Source: CALUTH01 sp964452495 (GTDB lineage Bacteria; Cyanobacteriota; Vampirovibrionia; Gastranaerophilales; Gastranaerophilaceae). From it: DNA of 64,000 nt. Shown piece by piece: positions 28,929 through 37,623 of this stretch. Location: NCBI GenBank assembly GCA_964452495.1, contig CAYVMC010000002.1, positions 1 to 64,000 of the forward strand, written 5' to 3'. Below the pieces are notes generated by a model, which saw nothing but the letters and a program-made list of their open reading frames with translations, did no database searches and was not told the DNA's origin. The stretch's first letter is position 1. Each line of letters starts with the position of its first letter. The position numbers and the translations under genes were made by a program.

Positions 28929-29942
28929 ATGAAATTAACCATTCTTGGCCCCGGATGCTGGGGACTGACTTTAGCCTGGCTGTTAACTAACAACTTTGAA
29001 CAAATAACTGTCTGGGGCAGAAACACAGACTTGTACGAAGATTTGGTTAAGAATAAACATTGCTCTAAACCTCTTGAAATTCAGTTAGATAACAAAGTAG
29101 AAATTACTTCCGATCTCAATAACGCAATAGAAGGTGCAAACATTATTCTTGCAGTTATAGCAACATCAGGGATGAGAGATGTTTGTGAAAAATTAAAGAT
29201 AGCGGGGATTAAATCTTCTCAAGTTCTCGTAAATGCATCAAAGGGCATTGAATTAAATACCCTTATGCGTATGTCTGAAGTTATAAAAGACATACTGCCC
29301 GACCAGAAACTTGCAATACTTTCCGGACCAACACTAGCTAAAGAAGTCCTGCAGGGGAAACCTACTGCAGCATCTGTTGCATCAGACGATATGGAAACCG
29401 CCGAATTTGTGCAAAAAGCACTTAATGTCAGCGGTAAATTCAGATTATACACAAACTCCGATGTCATAGGTGTAGAACTTGGCGGAAGTTTAAAAAATGT
29501 TATCGCAATAGCATCAGGTTTTGCACATAGTATGGAATTGGGCGACAATTGCCTTGGTTCACTCTTAACACGTGGAATGGCTGAGATTATTCGTGTAAGC
29601 ATAAAGCTTGGAGCGCAGCCGTCAACATTATATGGTTTATCCGGAATGGGCGACCTTATTGCTACATGTTCCAGCCCGATGTCCAGAAATTTTACCGTTG
29701 GTTCCTTATTAGGCAAAGGAAAAAAAATAGATGATATACTAAAAGAGTTAGGTTCCGTTGCAGAGGGTGTTAAAACATCAAAAGCAATGTGCGACTTAGG
29801 GAAAAAACTCGGTGTAGATGTTCCTTTATCAAACGCTATTTACGATGCACTATACACCGATATCACCCCGCAGCAAATTTTAGATAAACTTATGAACAGA
29901 AAACTCAAGGAAGAAGAACGTTATGATAAAGTGGGCAGTTAA
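28929..29942 (+). CDS. gpsA: Glycerol-3-phosphate dehydrogenase [NAD(P)+]
   Basis: Makes sn-glycerol-3-phosphate from dihydroxyacetone phosphate for phospholipid synthesis. The 337-aa product starts with a Rossmann motif (ILGPGCWGLTLAWLLTNN). GPGCWG replaces the usual GxGxWG and keeps the glycine spacing. It then shows VNASKGIE, ILSGPTLAKEV, GVELGGSLKNVIAIASGF with the catalytic lysine, and LSGMGDLIATCSSPMSRN. It overlaps the next gene by 20 nt. Confidence 0.95.
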   Translation: MKLTILGPGCWGLTLAWLLTNNFEQITVWGRNTDLYEDLVKNKHCSKPLEIQLDNKVEITSDLNNAIEGANIILAVIATSGMRDVCEKLKIAGIKSSQVLVNASKGIELNTLMRMSEVIKDILPDQKLAILSGPTLAKEVLQGKPTAASVASDDMETAEFVQKALNVSGKFRLYTNSDVIGVELGGSLKNVIAIASGFAHSMELGDNCLGSLLTRGMAEIIRVSIKLGAQPSTLYGLSGMGDLIATCSSPMSRNFTVGSLLGKGKKIDDILKELGSVAEGVKTSKAMCDLGKKLGVDVPLSNAIYDALYTDITPQQILDKLMNRKLKEEERYDKVGS

Positions 29943-30861
29943 TTACCTCAAAAATACATTCCACCCGCTCAATGTACCTGAAGGCATAGAGTTGGAAGAA
30001 AACCAACTGGTAATTGCAAGAACAGAAAAAGGTGAAGAAGTCTTAAAAGTTTTCAGAGTTAATTCAGAAATCGCAAAAAGATTTGAAAATACAACGAAAA
30101 ATTTTGAGCCGTTTCAGTTTGTAAGGACAATGTCACATGAAGATATGATGATTTATGATGACATTAAACGTGAAGAGGTAACCTCTTTCTTTAAATGTAA
30201 GGAACTCATTCAGCAGCACAATTTAACAATGAATCTTGTGCAATGCAGATTGACTTTTGACAGAAAAAAAATAACATTTTATTATACCGCACCGGAACGA
30301 GTAGACTTCAGAGCTTTATTAAAAGACTTAACACAAGTTTTTCGTCACATAAGAATAGATTTAAGGCATATAGGAGTTAGAGATGAAACTTCTATAATGG
30401 AAGGAACAGGTATGTGCGGCAAACCTTTCTGTTGTTGTTCTTTCTTAAGAAAGTTTGCATCAATAAACGTAAAACTTGCAAAAGATCAGGGTATGCCGAT
30501 TACACCGTCTAAAATCTCGGGGAACTGCGGACGTTTACTCTGTTGTCTTACTTATGAATATTCCAATTATATAGAAGCCGCTAAAGGTATTCCGCCAGTC
30601 GGCTCAACTGTTATGACGCCCGCAGGGCTGGGTAAAATCTGTTACATCAAATTTTTAAACAATATTGTAGCGGTTAAATTTGAAGACGGAAAAATAAAAG
30701 AATTCACAAAAGATGATATAGAAATGGTCGACGCAGAAGTTAATGTTGATATTAATGCATCAATCCAAACAATTACAGCATACGATACTGATGAAAAAGT
30801 CGATATGCGGCAATTAAAACAACTGGAGGATGACAGAAACAGCTCAACAGGAAATGTATAA
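29923..30861 (+). CDS. PSP1-domain protein (YaaT/RicT family)
   Basis: Cytoplasmic protein of the PSP1 family. In Firmicutes YaaT/RicT belongs to the RicAFT Fe-S complex affecting RNase Y and biofilm formation; here the role is unknown. The 312-aa product has the N-terminal PSP1 region (ELEENQLVIARTEKGEEVLKV), RLTFDRKKITFYYTAPERVDFRALLKDL, then a cysteine-rich stretch GTGMCGKPFCCCSFLRKF and ISGNCGRLLCCLTYEY that could bind a metal cluster, and the C-terminal PPVGSTVMTPAGLGKI beta domain. It overlaps gpsA by 20 nt; an AAGGAAG RBS lies inside gpsA. Confidence 0.9.
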   Translation: MIKWAVNYLKNTFHPLNVPEGIELEENQLVIARTEKGEEVLKVFRVNSEIAKRFENTTKNFEPFQFVRTMSHEDMMIYDDIKREEVTSFFKCKELIQQHNLTMNLVQCRLTFDRKKITFYYTAPERVDFRALLKDLTQVFRHIRIDLRHIGVRDETSIMEGTGMCGKPFCCCSFLRKFASINVKLAKDQGMPITPSKISGNCGRLLCCLTYEYSNYIEAAKGIPPVGSTVMTPAGLGKICYIKFLNNIVAVKFEDGKIKEFTKDDIEMVDAEVNVDINASIQTITAYDTDEKVDMRQLKQLEDDRNSSTGNV

Positions 30862-30971
30862 AATTCTATATTTTAGAAGAAAATTACGTATATTCATCTG
30901 AATAAATGATTACCCCGAGTGTAAAAACATTATAATAAAAATATTAATATTTAATTTTTAAGGAATAAAAT

Positions 30972-31550
30972 ATGAACATAATCACCATTGTTGTCTTAGT
31001 TGCCGCAGTTCTTGTTATAATTGTATCATACAATATATATGTTTCTATTATTCTAAAGAAAAATAAGGTAATGGAAGCATTTTCCGGCATAAGCGTACAG
31101 CTAAAAAAAAGATATGACTTAATCCCCAATATTCTAACCATTGCAGAAAAATTCATGGAACACGAAAAAGAGTTAATGCAAGAAGTCACAAAACTGAGAA
31201 CACAGGCGATTTCTTTACCTAATGATATTAATAGTCTTAGTAAAAAACTAGAACTTGATGCACAAATTAAAAATAAAATGGGACAAATTATGGTTGCAGT
31301 TGAAAACTATCCGCAGCTTAAATCTGACCAGACAATGATTTCTGCTATACAAACATATAATGAAGTTGAAGAGCATATTGCTGCTGCCAGAAGATTTTAT
31401 AATTCTGCAGTGCTGGAACTTAACAATGCAGTAGAAATATTCCCGTCATCCATAATCGCAGGAATAATCGGGGTCAAACGCCAGGAGTTCTTCAATATTG
31501 ATGAGTCTGAAACAAAGCCTGTTAATGCCGCTGACTACTTAAATAAATAA
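30972..31550 (+). CDS. LemA family protein
   Basis: Membrane-anchored helical protein of the LemA family. The 192-aa product begins with one membrane helix (IITIVVLVAAVLVIIVSYNIY), then the family core NKVMEAFSGISVQLKKRYDLIPNI, YPQLKSD (conserved YP.LK.. motif), YNEVEEHIAAARRFYNSAVLELNN and a C-terminal VKRQEFFNIDE. The molecular role of LemA is not established. Pairing with the following DUF3137 gene is common. RBS AAGGA is six bases before the ATG. Confidence 0.93.
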   Translation: MNIITIVVLVAAVLVIIVSYNIYVSIILKKNKVMEAFSGISVQLKKRYDLIPNILTIAEKFMEHEKELMQEVTKLRTQAISLPNDINSLSKKLELDAQIKNKMGQIMVAVENYPQLKSDQTMISAIQTYNEVEEHIAAARRFYNSAVLELNNAVEIFPSSIIAGIIGVKRQEFFNIDESETKPVNAADYLNK

Positions 31551-31591
31551 TTAGAAATAATAACGTAACCAACGAGTAAACTGCTGCACAA

Positions 31592-32518
31592 ATGAGTTAC
31601 AGAAACGAATTTCATAAAAAATTTTATAAAAATTGCATGCCTGTACTTGCAAAATTTGAAGATGAAAGGAAGAAAAAATTTTCAGCATTCAAAGTCAGAG
31701 CCTTTCTTGGTTGTATACTGTATATCTTTTTATTCTTCTGTATAACTTTCAATAGTAATATCATTCCTAAAAAATACGAACGAGACTTTAAAAAGTTGAT
31801 TTTGGGTATTATTTATGTTGCCATTATCGGCGACTATTACAAGACTAAGAAAGATTTTGAGAAAAAAATAAAATTCAAATTAATGCCCGTATTTTGCAGT
31901 GCACTCGGAGATTTCAGCTGGTGTCCGACTAAAATAGTAGATTATAATTTATTTGTAAATGCGGGAGTTGTTCCCCAAAATTGGCACATTGCAGAAAGTG
32001 ATGATATTTTTACCGGAAAACATAATGATGTAACTATAGAAATTGCAGAAGTTAGATATTACAAAAAACAATTTAAGATGCATGAAACCACTTTTCACGG
32101 AGTAGTAATACTTCTTGATATGAACAAAAAGTTTCAAAGTCACACACTTGTAACAGCCGACAATGCACGACATATTTCTCCAATAAACGGGCTGAGGCAT
32201 ACAACACTAGAGGACAGTACATTTGAAAAAATTTTTGATGTTTTTACAAATGATGAAATTGAAGCAAGATACTTACTCACTCCTTCTTTTATGGAACGAC
32301 TGTTAAAAGTGAAAAATGTTTTTAAATCTGCTAAAGTTTCCTGCGCATTTTACATGAACAAACTTTTTATTTCATTGTACACGGGAGATATGTTTTCACT
32401 GGGTGCGATAGAGGTACCTGCAGACGATTACAAACAGTTTTTTATCATGTTTGAAGAAATTACTTCTATTATTGAACTAATTGACCACTTTAAACTCGAT
32501 CAGAAAATAGGGTTGTAA
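31592..32518 (+). CDS. DUF3137 membrane protein
   Basis: 308-aa protein with two closely spaced membrane helices near the N-terminus (FLGCILYIFLFFCITF and LILGIIYVAIIGDYY, about residues 40-80), followed by a soluble domain. The domain pattern YYKKQFKMHETTFHGVVILLDMNKKF, then TPSFMERLLKVK and the C-terminal FIMFEEITSIIELIDHFKLD, matches DUF3137 proteins, which are typically encoded beside lemA. The function is unknown. It is the last chromosomal gene before the interrupted CMD gene on the opposite strand. Confidence 0.8.
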   Translation: MSYRNEFHKKFYKNCMPVLAKFEDERKKKFSAFKVRAFLGCILYIFLFFCITFNSNIIPKKYERDFKKLILGIIYVAIIGDYYKTKKDFEKKIKFKLMPVFCSALGDFSWCPTKIVDYNLFVNAGVVPQNWHIAESDDIFTGKHNDVTIEIAEVRYYKKQFKMHETTFHGVVILLDMNKKFQSHTLVTADNARHISPINGLRHTTLEDSTFEKIFDVFTNDEIEARYLLTPSFMERLLKVKNVFKSAKVSCAFYMNKLFISLYTGDMFSLGAIEVPADDYKQFFIMFEEITSIIELIDHFKLDQKIGL

Positions 32519-32534
32519 GGTGTTTTATATCGTA

Positions 32535-32837
32535 TTAGTCACTTTTTAATGTACTTAAAACATCATTAAGTACAGATAACCCATTCTTTGAGTTCGTTAG
32601 ATTAAAAATTTCTCTAATCTGCTCAGGTGTAATTCCTATATGCAGAGCAATTAGTATATGAGCTTTTAACTGTGGTTCAAGTCCCCTGAGGGCAGATAGT
32701 ACCGCTACTGTAGAGACCTTTCTGTCTTTGTATGTTAAAACTCCGTGTCCAAAAATATTAGCAAAAAGATGTTCCTTTAAAAACGTATCAATAGCCGGAG
32801 TAAATTCAATATAACCTCCTGTCGCCGGAGTTCCTAT
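32535..32837 (-). pseudogene. 3' half of a split carboxymuconolactone decarboxylase-like gene
   Basis: No start codon. The minus frame from the repeat reads IGTPATGGYIEFTPAIDTFL, then KEHLFANIFGHGVLTYKDRK, STVAVLSALRGLEPQLKAHI and ALHIGITPEQIREIF to a stop at 32535. This is the C-terminal CMD/AhpD-like domain of the secreted two-domain CMD family. The matching N-terminal half, ending in the same codons IGTPA, lies 25 kb away at 57939-58341. The frame closes with a stop only a few codons upstream inside the element, so this fragment cannot be expressed as a normal protein. Confidence 0.9.
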
Positions 32838-32841
32838 TAAT
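32824..32841. repeat. Attachment-site repeat, left copy
   Basis: GCCGGAGTTCCTAT followed by TAAT. It matches 57939-57956 over 14 exact bases, 17 of 18 overall. It overlaps the palindrome CCTATTAATAGG (32833-32844). Confidence 0.88.
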
Positions 32842-32933
32842 AGGTTTCAGGGACATTGAGACAGCGAAAATTTAATAAAAAATCAAACAGACAGCCGATT
32901 TGAGACTGTTTTTTAGTATTGAGATGTACCGGT

Positions 32934-33026
32934 CTTTTCATCTTGGATTATTCGGTGTGTCGAAAGTTCTCAGCTTCCCGACACCTTACGGGCTTGCTCG
33001 CCAAGCCTCGCATCGCCCTACCGAAA
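32934..33026 (+). repeat. Inverted dispersed repeat, left copy
   Basis: About 93 bp that match the reverse complement of 34474-34569. Shared words are CTTGGATTATTCGG, CGACACCTTACGGGCT and CCCTACCGAA. The copy is richer in G+C than its surroundings. The pair flanks the MuA/MuB remnants. The open frame across it (32900-33142) is probably fortuitous. Confidence 0.8.
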
Positions 33027-33146
33027 ATCCGCTGCACTTGAGTACTCATGCTTGGTTGTCAGCATTAAACGGACACGCAGCGGAGCTGACTCCAGCCCTC
33101 TGCCGACAATCCGTTTTCTTGCACTCTTTTGCACTAACTTGACGAT

Positions 33147-33719
33147 TTGATGCTGGCAACTGAAGTTAAAACAATTCAGCGAAACGGTGTAAGGTTCTTA
33201 AATTGTGACTATTTTGACGAAAGACTATACGGGCTGAGAGGAAAAGTTTTAGTAAAATACAACCTGTTTGATCTGACAAGTGTAAAAGTTTTTACACCGA
33301 AAGGTGAATATTTATGCACAGCAGAGCGAGTAACCAAAACTCACCCGATGGCAAAGATTTTAGGAACGGTCGAGGATTTAGAGAATTACAAACAAAAAAT
33401 CCAAAAACAACAAAAACTTAAACAGAAAACTATAAACTCGGTCAAAAAATTATTGACGAATGATGAAATAAAATTTCTGGAATGTCATTCTGAATTTATT
33501 TCAGAATCTACAACGCAAGAGCCCCTGAAACAAGTTCAGGGTGACAATAAGTTCAAGCCTCGTTCAAATGGTGTTCAAAAAATAAACAACGGAGAAAAAT
33601 CACTCCCGATTTTCAAAAACAATTCAGAAAAATATGAATATTTGATAAAACATAACCCAAGCGACTCTTGGATTACAGAATTTAAACAAACAAAGGAGTA
33701 CAAACTGTTATATGAATAG
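33147..33719 (+). pseudogene. Mu-type transposase (MuA) C-terminal remnant
   Basis: 190-codon frame whose first ~115 residues match the C-terminal beta-barrel and tail of Mu-like transposases: KTIQRNGVRFLNCDYFDERL, YGLRGKVLVKYNLFDL, VKVFTPKGEYLCTAERV and HPMAKILG. The DNA-binding and DDE catalytic domains that should precede it are missing, replaced by the G+C-rich repeat region. The middle carries an in-frame palindromic repeat (33484-33545) encoding HSEFISES...LKQVQGD. It cannot act as a transposase. The MuB remnant follows, as in Mu-like elements. Confidence 0.85.
33484..33545. repeat. REP-like palindromic element inside the MuA remnant
   Basis: GTCATTCTGAATTTATTTCAG at one end and CTGAAACAAGTTCAGGGTGAC at the other form an imperfect inverted repeat. 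Translation gives the HSEFISES and LKQVQGD peptides. I recognise these as typical of interspersed palindromic repeats found inside and between genes in several bacteria. Confidence 0.8.
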
Positions 33720-33787
33720 CGGATTGCGAGCAGAGGGTGAAAGGCGAAGCCGTACCCGTTTATTGCGAGCAACCAAGAAAGGATAAA

Positions 33788-34469
33788 ATGAAAAAAAAAT
33801 CTTTATAAAACTCGAAATGTAAGGAATTTTATAGGCTTAGTTGAAACCCTAAAAAACAAACCCAAAAACATTCCTAAAATGGGACTTATATATGGCGAGC
33901 CCGGGCTTGGAAAATCACAAACGGCACTTTGGCTAGCCTGCAAATATGACGGGATTTATATTCGAGCCTCAAACCTTATGACAAGCAGGTGGCTTGTTGA
34001 AGAAATTGTTAGAGAAATGGACGAACTCCCTCTGTATTTAACCTCAGACAACTTCAATGTCGTGATTAGCAAACTTATTCAAAAGCCCAAAATTATTTTT
34101 GTAGATGAAATCGACTACCTGATGAATAATTACAAAAGTGTCTAGCCCCTAAGAGATATCCACGATAAAACAGATTGCCCGATAGTCTTTGTCGGAATGG
34201 GCTTGGCTCTTAGAAAACTTGAGAGATACAAGCACCTGTATGACAGATTTAGCGAGATTGTAAAATTTGAGACCTTTGAAATAGAAGATTTGAGCCAAAT
34301 TTTTAGCCAACTATCTGAAATACCTTTTACCCCTGATTCGATAGAATATATTCACAAAAAATACAATAGGTTCAGACAAATAGTACAACTTATAAGCAAA
34401 CTCGAAACTATTGCTAAAGAAAATGGTCTAACAGAAATTACATTTGAGATTATAAAGGAACTAATATGA
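33788..34469 (+). pseudogene. Mu-type transposition ATPase (MuB-like), broken
   Basis: AAA+ ATPase related to MuB, which selects target DNA for MuA. The ATG at 33788 follows AAGGATAA and enters a run of nine A. Removing one A restores a frame reading MKKNLYKTRNVRNFIGLVET, continuous with the P-loop GLIYGEPGLGKSQTALW and the Walker B IIFVDEIDYLMNN. After YKSV an in-frame TAG (34143-34145) interrupts PLRDIHDKTDCPIVFVGMG, and the frame then continues to 34469. One frameshift plus one amber codon make it a pseudogene unless TAG is read through. Confidence 0.85.
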
Positions 34470-34473
34470 AGCG

Positions 34474-34569
34474 TTCGGTAGGGCCCCGTGTGAGCGAAAG
34501 CAAACCCAGCCCGTAAGGTGTCGGCCAGACATTACTCTGCTTACACCCCGAATAATCCAAGACGAAAGG
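34474..34569 (-). repeat. Inverted dispersed repeat, right copy
   Basis: Reverse-complement partner of 32934-33026. It begins five bases after the MuB stop and ends in GACGAAAGGA, which supplies the ribosome-binding site of the next gene. Confidence 0.8.
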
Positions 34570-34574
34570 ACAAT

Positions 34575-35054
34575 ATGAACATAGAACGATTAGCAAAAAG
34601 ATTAAAAGAATTTACCCTTGATGATATTGAATTGATCACAGAATGCGATTGCAAAACAGAGCTTGAACAGCTTTTGAAGAGCAATAAAATACTTTTTGAA
34701 AACGGAATTTATAAATATAATGAGGCAACTAAAACGGGGGAAAATTATGAAATATTAAGCCCGCTAAAGAATAAACACCTAAAAATTAGTATAGAAGATG
34801 CAAAAGAATATTTTATGAAAAATTATGTCGAAAAGTACTGCAAATTCGAGACCTACAGGAACTCTAACGCAATTTTTAATTTTAATATTATACCGTTTAT
34901 AAACTGCTATTACCTGCATGAAATTGATATTGAGTCGATAAAAGAACTTTTTAAAGTCTGCGAATTAAGACGTCTGAAGCCCCGCAGAATTAAAAACACA
35001 ATGGCTCTTCTAAACCAACTGAATAAAGTATTTCCAACATCTTGGAGTGATTGA
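34575..35054 (+). CDS. Hypothetical protein of the Mu-like remnant
   Basis: I start this at the ATG at 34575 (MNIERLAKRLKEFTLDD), five bases after GAAAGGA. The upstream in-frame codons lie inside the dispersed repeat. The 159-aa product has an N-terminal winged-helix-like pattern (FTLDDIELITECDCKTELEQLLKSNKILFENGIYKYN). A helical basic half follows (FETYRNSNAIFNFNIIPF... LKPRRIKNTMALLNQLNKVF), reminiscent of a recombinase core-binding domain. No family is recognised. Its position after MuB suggests a DNA-binding early gene. Confidence 0.55.
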   Translation: MNIERLAKRLKEFTLDDIELITECDCKTELEQLLKSNKILFENGIYKYNEATKTGENYEILSPLKNKHLKISIEDAKEYFMKNYVEKYCKFETYRNSNAIFNFNIIPFINCYYLHEIDIESIKELFKVCELRRLKPRRIKNTMALLNQLNKVFPTSWSD

Positions 35055-35144
35055 TAGGAGTTGCGTTTATCAGGTTAAAAAAGTACAAGACAAAAACCAT
35101 TTTGGAATAGAAAACTTAATTTTTGAGGGCTTTTAATAAGTAAA

Positions 35145-35531
35145 ATGAAATTATTTAAACAAGCAGAGCAAATGTTTTTAAAAGGGTTGACAGTTAGTGA
35201 AATTTCTTTAGAACTTGGGATTGTAAAAAGAAGTTTATTTTACTGGAAAAAGCAATATGATTGGGATAAAAAGCGAAAAGAATCGATGTACGATAAATCA
35301 CAGTTCAAAGAGGATTTGCAAAAGTTTGCCCAAAAACTTATGGAAAAAATCGCAAATAGTAATAAAACTAACCATCAGATAAGCCAAGCAGAATACTATT
35401 CCCTTGTGAATATTTTGGACTTTCTCCCTGAATTGAAAGAAAACAATACTCAAAACGAAACACCACAAAAAACCGAACTTTCTCCTGACTTCATTCGCCA
35501 AATCGAGCGTGAAATTTTAGGTATAGAGTAA
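35145..35531 (+). CDS. HTH protein resembling a phage terminase small subunit
   Basis: 128-aa product. Residues 1-40 (FKQAEQMFLKGLTVSEISLELGIVKRSLFYWKKQYDWDKKR) form a homeodomain-like helix-turn-helix of the kind that starts phage terminase small subunits and Mu-like DUF1804 proteins. The rest is helical and charged, ending in a short SPDFIRQIEREILGIE tail. No Shine-Dalgarno is obvious. No terminase large subunit, portal or capsid gene follows, so any packaging module has been lost. Confidence 0.55.
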   Translation: MKLFKQAEQMFLKGLTVSEISLELGIVKRSLFYWKKQYDWDKKRKESMYDKSQFKEDLQKFAQKLMEKIANSNKTNHQISQAEYYSLVNILDFLPELKENNTQNETPQKTELSPDFIRQIEREILGIE

Positions 35532-35635
35532 AAAATTATTAATTTACTACCAATATGGCTATACATTTAACGATTATACTAGTACATAAAACCATTGAAA
35601 TTTTTATGATAGTATAAATATAAAAGGAGCTAAGT

Positions 35636-36562
35636 ATGGCAGTATTGGGAAAATTAAAAAAGATTGATTTAAGGGAAGCGTGGAAACATGAAGCTTTAGA
35701 TTTCACTCAGTGGCTTGCAAAAGATGAAAATTTAGCTTTATTAAGCGAAGAAATAGGTGTCGATATTAATCTAATTGAAACTGAAGCGAATGTTGGTTCT
35801 TTTAATGTCGATATTCTCGCTGAAGATTCTAATGGTAGAAAAATTGTTATCGAAAATCAATTAGAATCTACTAATCATGATCATCTTGGTAAAATTATTA
35901 CTTATGCTTCTGGGTATAATGCAGAAATAATTATATGGATTGTTAAAGATGTACGTAACGAACATAAACAAGCGATCGATTGGCTAAATGAACATACTGA
36001 TGAAAAAATAAACTTCTTTGCAATTAAACTAGAATTATGGCAAATTGATGGTTCTCCATATGCTCCTAAATTCCAAATAATTAGCAAACCTAATGAATGG
36101 GCAAAAATTATGAAGGCTCCTATATCGTCATTAACTGAGAGAAAATTAAAATTATTAGATTTTTGGACAGCTTTAAACGAATATTTAAATAATAAAAATT
36201 CAGAAATAAATCCGCAAAAGCCATCTTCAGATCACTGGAATAATATTTCTGTTGGAACATCAAAAGCTCATATAAGTTTAACAGCTCTTGCCAAAGAGAA
36301 GAAAATAGGCTGTGAATTTTACATCCCTGATAACAAAGATTTGTATTTTTATTTGGTTGAACATAAAGAAGAAATAGAACAAATTTTTGGTCAAGAACTA
36401 TATTGGCAAGAATTAAAAGGTAAAAAAGCTAGTAGAATTTCAATAAGCAGAGATAATTTTAATCTTTACGAAGATAACGATTGGGAAAAAGATTTTGCTT
36501 GGTTTGAAAACAATGCTATAAGATTAAAAAAAGCAATATGCCCTTTTTTAAAAATAATTTAG
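35636..36562 (+). CDS. DUF4268 protein with PD-(D/E)XK-like N-terminus
   Basis: 308-aa product. Residues ~30-115 have a nuclease-like core: VGSFNVDILAEDSNGRKIVIENQLESTNHDHLGKIITYA. D59 and E73-x-Q75 occupy the positions of the PD...ExK signature, with Gln in place of Lys. The C-terminal half (about 165-305: LKLLDFWTALNEYL, SKAHISLTALAKEKKIGCEFYI, WFENNAIRLKKAI) is the DUF4268 module. Such proteins often sit in restriction or defence islands, which fits the context. A strong RBS (AAAAGGAG) precedes the ATG. Catalytic activity is uncertain because of the Lys-to-Gln change. Confidence 0.75.
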   Translation: MAVLGKLKKIDLREAWKHEALDFTQWLAKDENLALLSEEIGVDINLIETEANVGSFNVDILAEDSNGRKIVIENQLESTNHDHLGKIITYASGYNAEIIIWIVKDVRNEHKQAIDWLNEHTDEKINFFAIKLELWQIDGSPYAPKFQIISKPNEWAKIMKAPISSLTERKLKLLDFWTALNEYLNNKNSEINPQKPSSDHWNNISVGTSKAHISLTALAKEKKIGCEFYIPDNKDLYFYLVEHKEEIEQIFGQELYWQELKGKKASRISISRDNFNLYEDNDWEKDFAWFENNAIRLKKAICPFLKII

Positions 36563-36572
36563 AGAGTGTATT

Positions 36573-37351
36573 ATGAATTTGAAGGAAAGAAGTGAATTCA
36601 AAAAAATATTAGAAAATACCAAACTATCCAGCCTTCTCGATAAAGTAGAAAGATATGACATAATTATATAGATATCGAAACTTTAATCAATATTCTTTAA
36701 ATGACTTAAAAACTTTCACAATATCTTCTTCAAAACCAAGTAAATTTGATGATAAAAATGCTTCTTTAATTTATATAAATGAAAAAGATTTTATAAAAAG
36801 TGTATGCTCAATAAAAAATAAAATTCCACTACAAAATTGGGTAAGACAGAATTTGAATTTATTTAAACATTTAAATAAAGAACAACAATTAAGAATTAAA
36901 TCATTAGCAAATGATTCCCATGCAAGTTTTTCATTATTTTTATCTTATATCAAACCCAGATTTGAAAAAGAACTTCGAAGAAGCTAAAACTTATTTAAAA
37001 AATTATCCATATATTGTCTGTTTGACAGATAATAAATATTCTAGTCAAATGTGGAAAGATTATGGAGATAATTACAGAGGATTTATAATAGAATATGATT
37101 ATAAAAACTATATGCATTCTTGTCTTAATTGCCCACACGAGCAAAAATGTCTTATAAAACATTATGAGGTTATTTTCCCTATAATTTACACTTCTGAAAA
37201 ATTTGAAGCACGTTCTTTTTTACTAAAATATTTTAAAGAAAAATATAGTAAATATTTTGAATTCGCAAATAAAATACCTATTGATGATGAATTAGCTTTT
37301 TACAAAATAATGCTTTACAAGTTGCCTGAATTTTCTTTTGATAGTGAATAG
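36573..37351 (+). pseudogene. DUF2971-family gene, broken by frameshifts
   Basis: Three frames are needed to read one protein. It starts MNLKERSEFKKILENTKL at 36573 with RBS AGAGAG and stops at a TAG near 36669. A shifted frame then gives YRYRNFNQYSLNDLKTFTIS and continues to a stop near 36987. A third frame (from about 36911) gives NYPYIVCLTDNKYSSQMWKD then YGDNYRGFIIEYD, ending at 37351. The order YRYR, then a C(L/F)xD segment, W-x-x-Y-x-(D/N)-x-x-x-GF-x-IEYD is the DUF2971 pattern. These proteins are common near abortive-infection and defence genes. Confidence 0.75.
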
Positions 37352-37623
37352 CGTATAATCTCAACTTGTATTAAAAAACCTCAAATAAGATTAAAACCGT
37401 CAGCTATATATGCGGGGAAAAATATGACAACACAAAATTTTAAATGGTTAATTAATTATTGTACTACAAATAATATTTCATTATATAAAATGGGGGAAGA
37501 TATTGAAAATTGTTATATTCTGAAATAATGTTATAATCTTTCAATATACCAATTAGAATTTCCAAAGTGATTGAAGTTCCATTGCAATTGGAAGTAATTG
37601 CTTCACCATTTTAACGCACTCGC
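37352..37623. other. Short intergenic stretch with one doubtful mini-ORF
   Basis: Only a 34-codon frame (37424-37528, beginning MTTQNFKWLINYCTTNN) preceded by GCGGGGAAAAAT is seen. It has no recognisable family and I do not call it a gene with confidence. Confidence 0.3.

Noticed and set aside
32900..33142. 80-codon plus-strand ORF at the island's left end
   Set aside because: It coincides with the inverted dispersed repeat, has no Shine-Dalgarno, and its residues look like a translated structured DNA repeat rather than a protein.
37424..37528. 34-codon ORF MTTQNFKWLINY...
   Set aside because: Too short to support alone; only a loosely placed purine-rich stretch precedes it and no homology is recognised.
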